From Eleginops maclovinus (Eukaryota > Chordata > Actinopteri > Perciformes > Eleginopidae): DNA of 64,000 nt. This document shows positions 43,057 through 54,771 of the stretch, in pieces (the first letter of the stretch is position 1; every line of letters begins with the position of its first letter). The stretch covers positions 27,918,312 to 27,982,311 of the forward strand of contig NC_086352.1 of the NCBI RefSeq assembly GCF_036324505.1. Reading direction: 5' to 3'. The notes under the pieces are model-generated. The model had not been told where the DNA came from. It made no database searches and saw only the letters and a program-made list of their open reading frames with translations. A program made the translations under genes and the position numbers.

Positions 43057-46000
43057 CTGAGGAAAAACAATAAAATCTAATCTGAAGCGCAAAAATCAAC
43101 AACTGCTGAAACATTATTTTGGTGAGAGAAACCTCTAAAACAAGCCAAGATCTCTAAATGAACAGTTGACCTCATGTTTGTGATTTGATTTAATGATATT
43201 GTTCTAAGGGTTGTTAAACCACTGCTGTTGAGTACATTTAAAAACATATTTATATATATATTTGAATAAAAAGGATGGATAAATAGCTGGATAAATACTT
43301 TATTTATGTCAAATTAGGAAACTATTGATATAAATAAAGGATAAAGCTGGTTTTGTTCTATGAAACTTTATGACTTTGGCATCAAGTCCACTGGTTCCTG
43401 AAGATATAAACATTTAAATGTTTTCATTTTATATAGTTTCAGTTATTTCCTTAAACAGCTTGTTACTGTAGCTAAAAGAAAGGCTCTGTAAGACAATGCA
43501 TTCATGATATATTTATAAGAGGGTCATCAATAATTATAGTAGTAACTACATTTCATCTTTTATCCGCAACATGTTATGTATATCTGATGTGTGGGACATT
43601 ATGATTTCATTCCGCTCCGAAAATGAATGCATTCTTTCCGGGCCCATGCTACAATCTTTCATTTAGTTTAGTAGAAAGGAAATCCCAATTTTTTTTAACC
43701 ATATTCCTGCTGAAAACAAACAAGGATATTTAAAAAGAGGATAATTCTGTCTTCTGTGTGAGTAAAAAAAGCCACATTTTGCCTACAAATTCATGAAAAC
43801 AACTTACTAAGATGTTAAGAGTTTAGTTTGATTCTATAATGGGGCCATCATGTTCTGACCTTTTCCGCAGACAGGGCAGCGATGGGGCCTTTCTCCCGTG
43901 TGCAGTCTCTCATGCGACCTCAGGCTGTGTGGGTCCCTCAGAGATTTTCCACAGTAACTGCAGAGGAAACCTCCTCCGGTGTGGGAAAACATGTGCCGGC
44001 GCAGGTCTGGTTTCTGGGAGAAGCTCTGGTCGCACTCGGAGCACGGATATGGCTTCTCTCCATTGTGAATCCTCAAATGAGACTCGAGGTTCCCTGAGAG
44101 ACACACAGTCAGAGATACTTTATATCCAGTGTGTGGTTGCAATGGGAGCGGGGCATTTGAATAGGTATCTTTCAAAAATTGTGTGAAGACTACAGTATGT
44201 TCTCTCACATACTGATGTTGTAACTTTAATCAAGGCAAGTTCATTCTTTAAAGCGATCACAACAAATCTTTCACAATTACAGTGATACGTTGACATTTGG
44301 CGCAATGTGTTCTTTCTGAAGGTCAGATCAGAAGATCAATACCATTTAGTTTTTTGTGTTTGCGAGGTCTGCTAGCTTACAGGGGGCTCTTGTATTTAAC
44401 AACTCCAAAGCTGTCCTATTGAGATGTTTGTGTGTGCTTCATGATCATTTATGACTAACAACAGCTGTCCTTGAGTATCACCGTTATAAGTGTAAAGACA
44501 TCTCATGATATGTTGGAGGGTGTGTATTGTCTCTCTTGGTGCAGTATATTTTTAACCGATCAAAATCAACTTCTATTTATATTATTATGTAGCTCTCGCA
44601 TAGAAACTTAGATGGAGAGTATTCAGACACAAGACTCAACTTTTGTCAACCCGAAAGAAAAAGTTCATGTGGAACAAAAACCCCCAAAAGGTTGTCAACA
44701 GGAAGTAGTTATTGCTCATAAACACAGTTTGGTTCACAATTCTCTCTAGATGCTGATTGGCTGCATGTTGGCAACACAGCTGCTCAGCTAAGATAAATAG
44801 GTGCTCGACTCCATCACGTTCCACCTGGCAGGTAGGAAAACAAACAAGTGTTTCCCAAATAATACCAGACCACGTAGCTTTTTATGAGCAGCTGCCACTG
44901 TGGCTCCAGCAGAGAAGATCATAAAGTCAGACATACAAACAGCAAATAAATAATATAATATATATAATAATATATATAAAAGTATATAATAATAATAAAT
45001 AATACAACTTATCAGTCAGTCCCGACAGTTATCTTTATCTAGAGTTAAAGAAAGTCTCTGCAGGAGAGTAGACCTTAATTTGACAGATTGCATTCAAAGT
45101 GCAGATGAATCTTAAAAAGTGAAATATAAATCAAATCTAATTTGAGGCTTTTGACAGTGATATAAGGCTCATTCTTTTAAATGTATAAAATATTAAACAC
45201 TTGCAAGCACTTTGTGACTTAATGTATCCCAAGGGTCAATATTGCATTGTCTATAAAGTTTCCTGCAGCGTATTACAAAGGTTCTAAGACGTCTTTAATT
45301 GAGTTTAGCTAAAGTTGTTGATTATTCTCATCTTACGCTGTCTTTACATCAACTGATCAGAGAAGCATTTTTAACATGCTTTAATGTTCATAAAGGTCTT
45401 TATGTTTCTCATACTGCCTGTGCTGCAGCACCTCTTTTCCCCCTCTGTCTGAAACCAGAGCCCAGTCTACTCTGATTGGTTAGCTGCCTGGCTCTGTTGT
45501 GATTGGTCAACCACTTAGAGATGTCCCACCCCTTAGCCTATCACGTACAATGTGTTGGAGCCCTAGCAAATAGAAGCACGACTGTTACGTTGATGTCATT
45601 AAGTTACTGAAGTAAAAATGAGTCCAATCTTGTCTTTTTCACCTGACTATTAAGCAGCTGGCTGGAGCTCCAGCATCAGCCTCTGACCTCACCTTTCTGA
45701 CTGAAGCACCTCCCACAGTGCTGACACACGTGAGGTTTCTCCCCAGTGTGGAGCTTCATGTGGTTCCTCAGCGAGCCGGAGTTAGCCAGCAGCTTGTGGC
45801 ACACTGTACACTGCACCTGAGGGAGAAAACAAATACAAATGCAGCATGTTTTATCCTACTTTTTTAATAATAAAAGTTCAGGAAGAAAAACAAGGCCTGC
45901 ATGGGAAGTTTTAGATGTTACGTGACAGATTTAAAAAATGTATTCTGTCTAAAATACAGAGCTGAGGGGAAGGTGAAGCAGCAAGCGACAGCAATTATGC

Positions 46001-49000
46001 TCCTCCTTGGTCTTTGCAGATTTCAGGAAACATTCAATAAAAAAGGCTTGTTAAGCTGCTCACTGTCCTTATTAGAAACAGCAACATTTGAAAATGTCAC
46101 CACACTCAAATGAACAAGTGCTTAAAAGGGGTAATGTGGAGTTTCCTTGTAAACCAACAAACGTTACATTATTCAGCGTCTCAGTACTGAACATGTAAAA
46201 TGTATAAAACTGATTTTAAAAGTATTTGAAATCCAGCAATGTTTGCATCCATGTTTACCTATAATACTACCCTTTGCTTTTATACGACCATACTACACTG
46301 TGTTTTCTATTCATTGTTATATTTTGTACACTTCTATATATTATTTCATGTTATTTTACTACCCTTTATCTTAAACTGTATTTACACGTTATCATCAAGA
46401 ATAATGTATTTTTTTATCTATTAGGGAATATATTCAGTAATACGTTTATATTACATCGCAATATTTATATAGAGCAACTGACTCTACTTCTTCTATTCAC
46501 ACTAGTGTCATTTACCTCTTATTTTCGTCTCCAAACGCTCTTGTATATATAGTGTGTATATATATATATATATATACATTTAAAAAGATGGGTAATAATA
46601 AGAATCTGAAAAACTATACATTTTTATTATAATTGTTTTAACTTGCTGTATGTTTCTGTCATTTTTTGTTTCCTTGTGGTGCTGTAATACCCCAAAAGGA
46701 TCAAAAACGGTGTATCTTCTCTGTTGCCTTGTTTCTTTCACCTCTAAATCAGTGGAATAGAGTGTGAGATAATCCAAAAAGTACTATGTCTAAAACTTAT
46801 CAGGGAACCTTCACAGAGCAGTTTTACAGAATCACGCCTCCTTACCTTCGGGGGCTGTGAGTAAACGTTTTTGCTGCAGTGGAGGAGGCGGTGGATGCGT
46901 AGAGAGGGCCGGCGAGCGAACGCCTTGCCACAGTGCTCGCAGGCGTAGGGTTTCTCTCCGGTGTGCAGCACCATGTGCTCCTTCAGGTCCCGCTTTAGTC
47001 CGTAGCTCTTCTGACACTGAGGGCAGGAGAAGGGACGCTCCCCGCGGTGACTCATCTACAAATAATACCGTCATTATTTCAAAGGAAATGTATCATTACT
47101 GCTGCTATTGTTACGCTTCACTGACATGAGGAAATTGCTACCTTGCTTGATGAGTAAGCTCATCCCTATCAAGGAAGCACTGAATGTCTCCCCAAACCCC
47201 CCCCACACACACACGCACCGTGTTTAAAAAAATCCACAGGGGACGGATATTGTTATTCTGTAGAAAAAATGTACTTTACTTTGTCCACAAGAATGTTTTG
47301 ACATTTTTTTTCTGAAATGTCCTGCTTATTTAACCAAATTTAAGAGATCCTTGTAAATCAGGCTCTATTCATAAACCAACAGTTATGGCCGTGCCTGAAA
47401 TTAGAGAGCAACAAACCTGCATTTAAGTTCATTTCACAATAAAATATATTCAGATTGGGTAGTTAAAATGTGTTAAATGGTGCTGAGTTTCTTTGAAAGC
47501 ATCTTGTAATTACTTAAAGTTTCTAATTAGAAATTCAGAACATTTTTCGTGATACAAGTCTAACAAATCACTGTTAAATGAGGTTCTCTCATGCCACCAC
47601 CCACCCATCTATCAGTGATGCTGGCTGTGGTCAGAGGCTAGATTGGTTGTAGTATATGGTCATCAACCAATCAGAAGCTTGGTGGTTTGATCCCCAGCCT
47701 CTGCAGTAAACATTTGGATCCAACACAAGACACTTAACCTTGCTTCCGATGTCATGGCCAACAGATTGTTCATTTGTGTGAATCTTAGCCTTCTGTATGA
47801 ATGTGTGGCTACTGACTGAAAAACAAGCTGGGAAAACATAAAACTTTCACTAGGGAAGCAGCAAAAAGTTGCCTTCAGACATAATATTAAGCTTCTCCAA
47901 ATCAATTTGTAATTAAATAAATTCAGCATAGCGCATCAAATACTGTAGATAGTGGTGCATTTTTAATGTTGTTTATAGTTGTTTAGAAATAAATGCTGTG
48001 GTGCATTACTGTCAGCGTTGTTTTTTACATAGAATTTCTGTCCAACACAATACATATCTTGATTGCAACTATTAAATAACATACTTATGACAATTGTTCA
48101 TGTTTTAGTGCTTAAATAGGGCATATAATGCAAATATTCAGGTCCATATTTGTATTTAGTGCTTCTACCGTGACATGTTTACGTGTTTTTATGTTCAAAA
48201 AGTATTTTCTCTTCCCGACTGTTTTACGACGCTCAAAACATGGACGCAAGAAAATCTCCTCCAAATAAACTGCAAAAAAAATCTGAAACAATCATCACCG
48301 GCCCAAAATCCCTCACCCGGTCAACCCAGTCATTCTCACTTACAATGGATGGCTCAAACGTCACCCCCTCCACTCAGATTCGCAACCTTGCCTTTGTCTT
48401 TGACCCCACCCTCTCCTTCCTGCCGCATGCCATTGCATGCATTACCGAAACTGCCTTTTTTCCACCAAGAACATTGCCCGCCTCAAACCCTCAATCTCTT
48501 TTACTTTAAAACCCTCATTTTTGCCTTCATCACTTCGACTTGAATACTGCAATAGCATCTTCTACGGTTCACCAAAAATAATCATCAACTCTAATATGTC
48601 CAGAACCCTGACTTGAGTATCTAGAAAAGTGCTATATAAATGAAATGTATTATTAATCTTATCTTTATTTTTCTCATACTGCCTGTGCTGCAGCACCTCT
48701 TTTCACCCTCTGTCTGAAACCAGAACCCAGTCTGCTCTGACTGGTTACCACTTAGAGATGTCACGCCCCTTAGCCTATCATGTACAATGTGTTGGAGCAC
48801 TAGCCAATAGAAGTGTAAGTGTTACATAGTGATGTCAGTGAAGAAAACAATGGAGTCTAATCTAAGCATCAGGAAAAAGAAAACCCCAAAACATATTACG
48901 GCTTCCTTTAAACTTAATAATAATATCGACAGAATACTTCTTTTGACTCGAGGACTAAGAAAATAAAGAATTGTATCCCCCCCACACCTGATGGGCTCTG

Positions 49001-52000
49001 AAGCTCTCTGCAGAGGTGTAGTTCTTCCCACACTCCTGGCAGCTGAAGGGTTTCTCCTCTGTGTGGATGAACTGGTGTTTCTTCAAGTGACCGATCTGGT
49101 AGAACTTCTTCCCGCAGCTGGAGCACCTGTACCGCCTCTCTCTGAACCCTGGAGGCCACGAAGGGGTCGCCTTGGCAACACACGATGCTGCTGCGGCGGC
49201 CTCGACATCAGGGGGCGAGATCTTTTCAGAAAGATCCTTCTCTGTGACGGAGAGGGTGTCTTTAGTGGAGCTCTGTTCCTCCTTCTGTTTGGGGCCTGCG
49301 GGAGGGTGCTTCCCACGGCCTGTTGGACAGTGAATGCGCCGCGGTTTAGCAGCCAGGCGGGAGCTGCAGCGGACGGGAGGAGGTGCAGAGAAGCCTATAG
49401 AGTCTATCCCACCGCCTGAAGGTTTACTGTGCGACTGTCTGTCCTCAATACATGTGCTGTCTGTGTGTATTCCTGGTGTAGGGTCATTGTTATTGTCTGT
49501 GTGAGCATCAGTTTGACTCTCAAGGGTTTTCTGAACTCTCCTCTTCCTCAGTGGAACGGCTGTTTGACTCCTCTTGATGCATCTGCGCGGGACTCTGAGC
49601 AGCACTTCCTCCTGTGTGTCCTCTTCCTCCTCGGTTTTCTCTTGAATGTCGGGTACAACAGTCTCACAGTCTTTTCTGTCTTCCAATTTATTATCTGTAC
49701 ACAAAAAAGACAGTAAACGGTGACTTCGGGGGAAATGTATCCAAAACAATTACACTCCCTCATAAAACGATGGGTTAAATGTTACTGTTTGTGCGCAGCT
49801 GTGTACATGTGTGTGATGATTAAAACAGGATTTGAAGTGAATCATCAGATTTGAAGTGAATCATCAAAAAATATATATAATTCCATTCAATCAGTAAGTT
49901 TTTCTTGTTGGTTTGTAGTTTTTCAAACTATTTCTTGTAAAAGGTGTCAGGAAATTAGCAGCTAAACACTGGTTATGCAGAACAGCATCACTGTTATACA
50001 CCGCAATACTGGATTATTAGCACTGACGACGTTTTAAGCAGCTGTGTAAAGCTTTGGCTGGCAATGTAAACACTTTGTATAATTGCAGGTTAGTACTGTA
50101 CTGTCAAACAATGCAATGCATTTTTCTATATTTACAAATGTTCATTTACATTTTGTTATGTCAGTCTACAAAGTAGATGCAAAATGTTCAAAAATAGCTT
50201 TATTTTTCTCATACTGCCTGTGCTGCAGCACCTCTTTTCACCCTCTGTCTGAAACCAATCACTTACAATGTGTTGAAGCAGTAGCCAATAGAAGTTGGAG
50301 TGATACATAGTGATGTCACTATGTTACATGCACAAAAACATATATAACACACTACAGGAAAGGAAAGCCCACCAAAAGAATAATAGGGCCCCTTTAATGA
50401 CCCTCACCGAGTGACTTATAAACATCTACAGTACATGTTCAGTATGTATACCTTTTACGTGCACGTGTTTATTCACATTTATGCACAGTATTTATTATAA
50501 ATGCACTTCTGTTTATACCCATTCAAATTAATTGATATCTTTTAATTTATTCCTTCAATATTTTGAACTGATGTAACACCCTTCCTTTCGCCCCTATACT
50601 CAAATCAATATTTGCTACCACTACAATGTTATTTCCCTGCAGAGATGAATTGTTTCTTTTATTTAGTATTCATAATTATTTGTAGATGCATTAATGATTC
50701 ACAGGTTCGCTCTGTTTAAATCATCGCTGTAGAAGAGCCAGAGTTTTAATAACATAACCCCAGTGGAGCTACAGTCTGATGCTGCTGGGTGCTTTATGCA
50801 TGAAGGTCCTTCCTAATGTCGCATCAATCACTGCACATGAATGCTGCTGAAGGCTGAGCAGTGCTGGGGTTTATTACTATAAAACAAATGTGCTTTAGTT
50901 ACTTGGTTTTCTTGCAGCAGCAATTATTAATTCCCTAATTAATAATCTTCAGCTTTTGGTCTGATTTTGAGGAGATCAGAGAGTTTTTTGTTATAAAGCA
51001 CTCTCAGGGGTCAATGTTGTTATCCACTTAGCTCTGGAGTTAAATGTCCCTCTAGCTCCTCCAGGTGGAGACAGTGAATGAATATTAACTGTGATTACAT
51101 TAACCAAGGCCATTTAACCCAGTCTGGTACCACTTTGTGAGTACTGGCATCAAAATATACTTAAGTACCAAAATGAAAAGTACCTGTTAAGCATAATGGC
51201 TAATTTCAAAATCATATATATGAAATTATGATTATTAATGCATGAATGTGTCTATCATAGCTGGTAGAGGTGATGCATATTTTCAATCTATGAATATGTG
51301 TCAATGTGTATTTATTAATTGGCAAAAATGACAATATTCGCTTCCAAAATATGGTGGAGTAGAAGTATAAACTAGCATAAAATAAAAATGGAGGTGGTTG
51401 AGACCAAAAACAGAGGTAAAATGGAGTCCAAATGGGTTCTAAGCCTTTAATAATGACATGCGAGCATTTACAGCACAGTGTTAATACAATGGTTTGTTTT
51501 AAAAACGATCCTGCAGTTACGTCATGCTAAATCCACATGTTACTTTGATAGATGATACACAACAACTAATGAAAACTTTGGCCTCTCATTTGTATTTTAA
51601 TACGCTTGCACCTGCTAGAGATAAATGAAACAATTGATTGGTTATTTTTATTTTTGTTTAATAATAATAGTAAGATAAAGCCAACCCTACAACTTTCTGG
51701 GTAATAAGGCTTGTTAGAACCTCATTTATCCAAAGACTTTGGTGCGAAAACAAACAAAATGAATGGATGTTTCTGTCTGATTTACTTATAACCAACTGTG
51801 TGTCTGTAGCCATTACCTGTGAGGTTGTCCTGTGCTGTGGAGTTTTTCGTGGTCTGATTCTTTCCTAGCGTTTCTTCGCCCAAAAACAGCTCCGTTCCTG
51901 GCTGGATGTCCCGACACACGCGCAGACACACGTCCACACACTCGCCAGAACACACCTCTCCACAGGCACACTGCACTGACACGTTCTGCTCTCCTCTGCT

Positions 52001-54771
52001 CTGCGCCTGGCAGGCAAATCTGTGGGAAATTAAACAATAAATGAATGCAAACTGAAATATGTTAAATTAAACCTCAATGTGGATTAACATGCTTAGTTGG
52101 ATTTAATAAGGATTGAGTGTTTGTATTGCATTGAATAGGGAAGGATATGAAGAGAAAGGATGAATGTTTATCCCTGTGGGTGTCTCTGCAACTGTATGTA
52201 TGGAACAGTCAGAGATACAGATATTTAGAATGAAAAAACAAACCTTATATTTGCTTATTTTGAATATAAGTATGGGTTGTTCAGTTAAATCTATCCCCTG
52301 TCTGTGACCCTTCACTAGTGACTTATTGTGCCATTATGTTCTAATTCTACTGTCTGGGAGAGAAAAATATGGCAATATCAAATCAGGACACAGCTCACAG
52401 CCCGAGGCAGGAGAAAGTGTTGCCACTACATACACAGCCAGAAGCAGAAGACACAGAAACTACAGAAAACAAAGTCAATAACGTTAAACCTCAAAAATGA
52501 AGGGAGAGCGTCAGGAACGGATAAGGAGAAGTGATGCTCTTCAGTCAGTAAATATAAATAAAAAGAAAATATAACCAACAAGTCTTACACTGTTTTAACT
52601 TTCTTATGTATGTTGTTGACCCAATTTGAAATAATAAATGTCAAACATCTCAAATAAAATGAAGAACTGGTTCATCATTACTCACAAAGCCTGTGAGACT
52701 GTAGTGCAACTTACATCCCTATGGAAAGTCCAAAGATGATACAGAGTTTTTTGTAAAACAGTAATGGTGTGATTCTCCCTAAATACAAGTCCAAAATATA
52801 TCTAAAAAATCACGTTAAGAGGTTCAAAAGCCCAAGTTACCTTCTTGTGAAGCAGTGTGTCAACTTACTTGATCCAGACGCCTTTTTGTAGCATACTTTC
52901 ATCTTTATTTGCTGCTTTCTCCATCAGTACCTACAAAACACAAATGTATTTTATTGCCGCCAAAATAATGAGAACACAAATACAATAGCATAGAATGATA
53001 TTTTGTTGTTATATAAAGTCTGCAATCTTTCTTGCATCACAGCAGCTCCATGTCAACATCAACAGGAAACAAGACATTTAACATAACGTAAAAATCACGT
53101 AAGAAGAAAAGCCATTAACATACTTGGATTTAATTTAGGATTGACTGATACACAAAAGAGATTTAGTCTAATCTTATTAAACCCCGGGAGCCTGTATCTC
53201 CAATTTCATGGAAACAATTCATATTCGCTGCAGTATATTATGATGTCTTTCTTTCATTGACAAACAATCGTATTGTTTGCTAGGAGTCTCGGTAAATGAA
53301 ATTTAAAGTTCCTAGCCTAGATTTCCAAGTTAACACATAATGACACAACTCCTGAAGGCAAATTGCAATAAGGAACTGAGACTTGTCCTGAGCTGATACT
53401 TAATTGCTTCAGATTACATCACGCTTCATGAATGAACCATGACCCCAACGGTAGCCTAGAGTTATGACAGCTGACAGGTAAGTTATATTCATTTTCATAA
53501 TGGTGACGATTACTGCCATGCCGTCCCCACTGAGAATAAAGAAAAAATAAATGAAAGGTAGGTTGTGCTTTGAATATGTATTGCTATCCGTGCCCTTGCA
53601 AATTAGCATGGGTTGATCTTTTTATCTGTGAAGCTGTTATTCCTCATGTTGTTTTCGAAAATTCTGATTCATTACCTTGACAAGGAGGTCAGCAATAAAT
53701 TGAGAATAAAGACATGCATTTGTTCTCAGCCTGCCCTCCTGTCAGCAACTGAAATAAAATGGTTTAAAACTTGCCTAAAGTACTGCTGGTGAATGTAAAG
53801 TTAAGAGACATTTTGAATACAAATAGGACAGAAGAACAGATCAGAACAGGATGAACTCAAATAAATGTATTTTTATAGTTACACTTACATTCATATCTTA
53901 GTGGCAGAGTGCTTATTACCGTGTGTTTTTGCACCATATATTTTGTTTGTTGTTGCTTAAAATGCAGCCATTAATCAGGCCCAAACATCTGATAATCGTA
54001 TATAAACAATTATGCAGACAATGGCACTTCAAGGGGTATTAATTTGCTCATTTTCAGGTCTCATAATTGTACTTATTGCCTCTACTATGACACGTTTTCA
54101 TGCTTTAATGTTCAAAAAGGTATTTTTTCTCATACTGCCTTTGCAGCACCTCTTTACCCCCCTCTGTCTGAGTGAAAAACTCCATCTGAAGGAACTTTGA
54201 GATTTGAGTGTTTTGCAGGCAAAAATCATAATAGCACAATTGTTATTGTTGTTGCAGTTTCTGTTTGTCTCTGTTTTTTCATGTTAATAGGATATATATT
54301 TAGATGTTGGACTCACAAAACAAGACAACTATATACATCAACGTGGATACATTTAGATGTTTTAGAAAGTGTTATAGACCAAACGAGTTATTAATAACAA
54401 AGAACAAGATTATTAACAAAATGAACACATATTAATATATAAAATGGGAAAATGGGAAAATATAGATTTTTTGCTGAAATATGCATCCAATATACCTTGT
54501 CTGCTTCTGTGTTGATGGTCTGACATGTTTTGGAGTTCATTGTGAGTTCAGCCTGCTGTCTGTGAGTCATCGGGTCAGTGTGATAGCTGGAGGCCCACTC
54601 TGTTTCCCCCTCCCTTCCCAGCAGGGATCCAGCCTCCAGCGAGCGGCCGACCCACCACAGCCCCATCTTGCCTCCACAGAGCCTTGAAGGCCCAACAGCG
54701 AAGCCGCAGGGAAGCAACGTGGAAAGAAGTGAGGCAAGGGCAGATGGAGCGGAAGGAGCAAGATTGTCCAT
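42398..54771 (-). CDS. znf408: znf408: PR/SET-like, ten-finger C2H2 protein
   Basis: Nuclear DNA-binding regulator of the PRDM-related ZNF408 family. Eight coding exons join with canonical borders into 824 residues: 54771-54496, 52930-52869, 52019-51817, 49694-48988, 47055-46846, 45816-45693, 44093-43860, 43056-42398. Residues about 15-170 are a degenerate PR/SET domain ([15 protein letters not shown] early; [29 protein letters not shown]). Fingers start at residue 369 ([10 protein letters not shown]) and follow the ZNF408 order, including [29 protein letters not shown] and [10 protein letters not shown]. An AT-hook-like RGRPKK lies near 695, and an acidic tail ends in [10 protein letters not shown]. 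In people, ZNF408 variants are linked to familial exudative vitreoretinopathy. No frame breaks. Confidence 0.95.
43860..44093 (-). CDS. znf408: znf408 coding exon 7 (fingers 6-9)
   Basis: Acceptor CTCTCAG before GGAACCTC, donor GTCAGA after GGAAAAG. It encodes the end of finger 6 ([10 protein letters not shown]), finger 7 ([10 protein letters not shown]), finger 8 ([10 protein letters not shown]) and the start of finger 9 (HRCPVCGKG). Phase 1 at both ends. Confidence 0.95.
45078..45372 (+). repeat. Repeated module X, copy 2 (znf408 intron 6)
   Basis: Homologous to 40088-40368: begins ATTTGACAGATTGCATTC, carries GGCTTTTGACAGTGATATAA, and ends ACTGATCAGAGAAGCATTTT. It runs straight into family A sequence lacking the left terminus. 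Confidence 0.85.
45373..45640 (+). mobile_element. MITE family A copy (znf408 intron 6)
   Basis: Starts inside the family consensus at ACATGCTTTAATGTTCATAA, continues through the CTGCAGC, GATTGGTCAACC and ATCACGTACAATG blocks, and stops near TGAGTCCAATC. Both termini are missing. Confidence 0.8.
45693..45816 (-). CDS. znf408: znf408 coding exon 6 (fingers 5-6)
   Basis: Acceptor CTCCCTCAG before GTGCAGTGT, donor GTGAGG after CAGAAAG. It encodes finger 5 ([19 protein letters not shown]) and most of finger 6 ([13 protein letters not shown]). 124 nt; phase 0 in, phase 1 out. Too short and AT-flanked to stand out as an open frame on its own. Confidence 0.95.
46557..46576. repeat. Short (TA)n run in znf408 intron 5
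   Basis: About ten TA units in an intron that is otherwise AT-rich and featureless. Confidence 0.8.
46846..47055 (-). CDS. znf408: znf408 coding exon 5 (fingers 3-4)
   Basis: Acceptor TTTGTAG directly before ATGAGTCAC, donor GTAAGG after CCGAAG; 70 codons, phase 0 at both ends. It encodes the linker SHRGERPF, finger 3 ([19 protein letters not shown]) and finger 4 ([19 protein letters not shown]), then a spacer before finger 5. The exon opens with an ATG codon, but that Met is internal. Confidence 0.95.
47640..47790 (+). repeat. Degenerate SINE-like sequence (znf408 intron 4)
   Basis: Contains a B-box-like GGTTTGATCCCC followed by CAAGACACTTAACC, an order familiar from tRNA-derived fish SINEs. 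No A box or terminal tail is convincing, and no tRNA fold is present. Confidence 0.35.
48116..48855 (+). mobile_element. MITE family A copy split by a LINE (znf408 intron 4)
   Basis: The left part 48116-48200 (after TTAA at 48112-48115; degenerate AGGGC...ATAATGC end, then the GACATGTTTACGTG block) and the right part from about 48661 (TTTATTTTTCTCATACTGCC onward) are contiguous in other copies. Here they are separated by about 460 bp of L2-type LINE. Confidence 0.8.
48201..48660 (+). mobile_element. L2-clade LINE 3' fragment
   Basis: Translating the plus strand in shifting frames gives pieces of the C-terminal reverse-transcriptase region of an L2-type LINE ([10 protein letters not shown], a [15 protein letters not shown] block, DPTLSFLPH). 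The 3' end AAAAGTGCTATATAAATGAA followed by TATTATT is the typical L2 tail. 5'-truncated and frameshifted. Confidence 0.75.
48988..49694 (-). CDS. znf408: znf408 coding exon 4 (linker, fingers 1-2)
   Basis: Acceptor TGTGTACAG before ATAATAAATTGG, donor GTGTGG after CACCAG. 707 nt encode a hydrophilic linker rich in Glu, Lys, Arg and Pro with a poly-Ala patch, then finger 1 ([19 protein letters not shown]) and the start of finger 2 ([19 protein letters not shown]). The donor abuts a C-run on the plus strand. Confidence 0.95.
49838..49868. repeat. Short tandem duplication, GATTTGAAGTGAATCATCA
   Basis: Two nearly identical adjacent copies of a 19-bp unit (the first copy slightly truncated) in znf408 intron 3. 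Confidence 0.85.
50184..50393 (+). mobile_element. MITE family A, internally deleted copy (znf408 intron 3)
   Basis: Runs from ATGTTCAAAAATAGC through the CTGCAGC block, jumps to the AATGTGTTGAAGCAG block, and ends AATAATAGGGCCCCT before TTAA (50394-50397). It supplies the clearest right terminus of the family, the inverse of AGGGGCCC at 40373. Confidence 0.85.
50700..51060. promoter_or_regulatory. Possible conserved block in znf408 intron 3
   Basis: Repeat-free, with a TTTATTACTATAAAAC stretch and clustered TTAATTCCCTAATTAATAA homeodomain cores. Only texture supports it. Confidence 0.18.
51817..52019 (-). CDS. znf408: znf408 coding exon 3 (PR/SET C-terminal half)
   Basis: Acceptor TTCCCACAG before ATTTGCCTG, donor GTAATG after CTCACAG. 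It encodes [15 protein letters not shown], a cysteine-rich stretch, and [16 protein letters not shown], which corresponds to the end of PR/SET domains (R-x-I-x-P-G-x-E-L). Phase 2 in, phase 1 out. Confidence 0.92.
52869..52930 (-). CDS. znf408: znf408 coding exon 2 (62 nt)
   Basis: Tiny exon with acceptor TTTTGTAG and strong donor GTAAGTTG. It encodes [20 protein letters not shown] and two bases of the next codon; the trailing W-I-K joins exon 3 to make the W..F.C..A motif of PR domains. Recognised only by frame continuity with its neighbours. Confidence 0.88.
54029..54233 (+). mobile_element. MITE family A, short copy (znf408 intron 1)
   Basis: Starts near CAAGGGGTATTAATTTGCTC, retains the TTTCAGGTCTCATAATTGTA and CTGCCTTTGCAGCACC blocks, lacks the middle and ends near CATAATAGCAC. 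Confidence 0.7.
54496..54771 (-). CDS. znf408: znf408 coding exon 1 (start, PR/SET N-terminal half)
   Basis: ATG at 54771, 92 codons, donor GTATAT after GACAAG. A good acceptor (TTTCTCTACAG) lies only 5 bases upstream of the ATG, so an untranslated first exon is expected further up. It encodes an Ala/Ser/Leu-rich start, then [10 protein letters not shown] and [15 protein letters not shown], matching the start of the ZNF408 PR-like domain. Confidence 0.93.

Noticed and set aside
47640..47790. Possible tRNA gene (B-box-like GGTTTGATCCCC)
   Set aside because: No A box, no cloverleaf and no terminator run; a SINE relic fits better.
48175..48543. A 122-codon open frame that might have been a novel gene
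   Set aside because: It is a decayed L2-type LINE reverse-transcriptase end.
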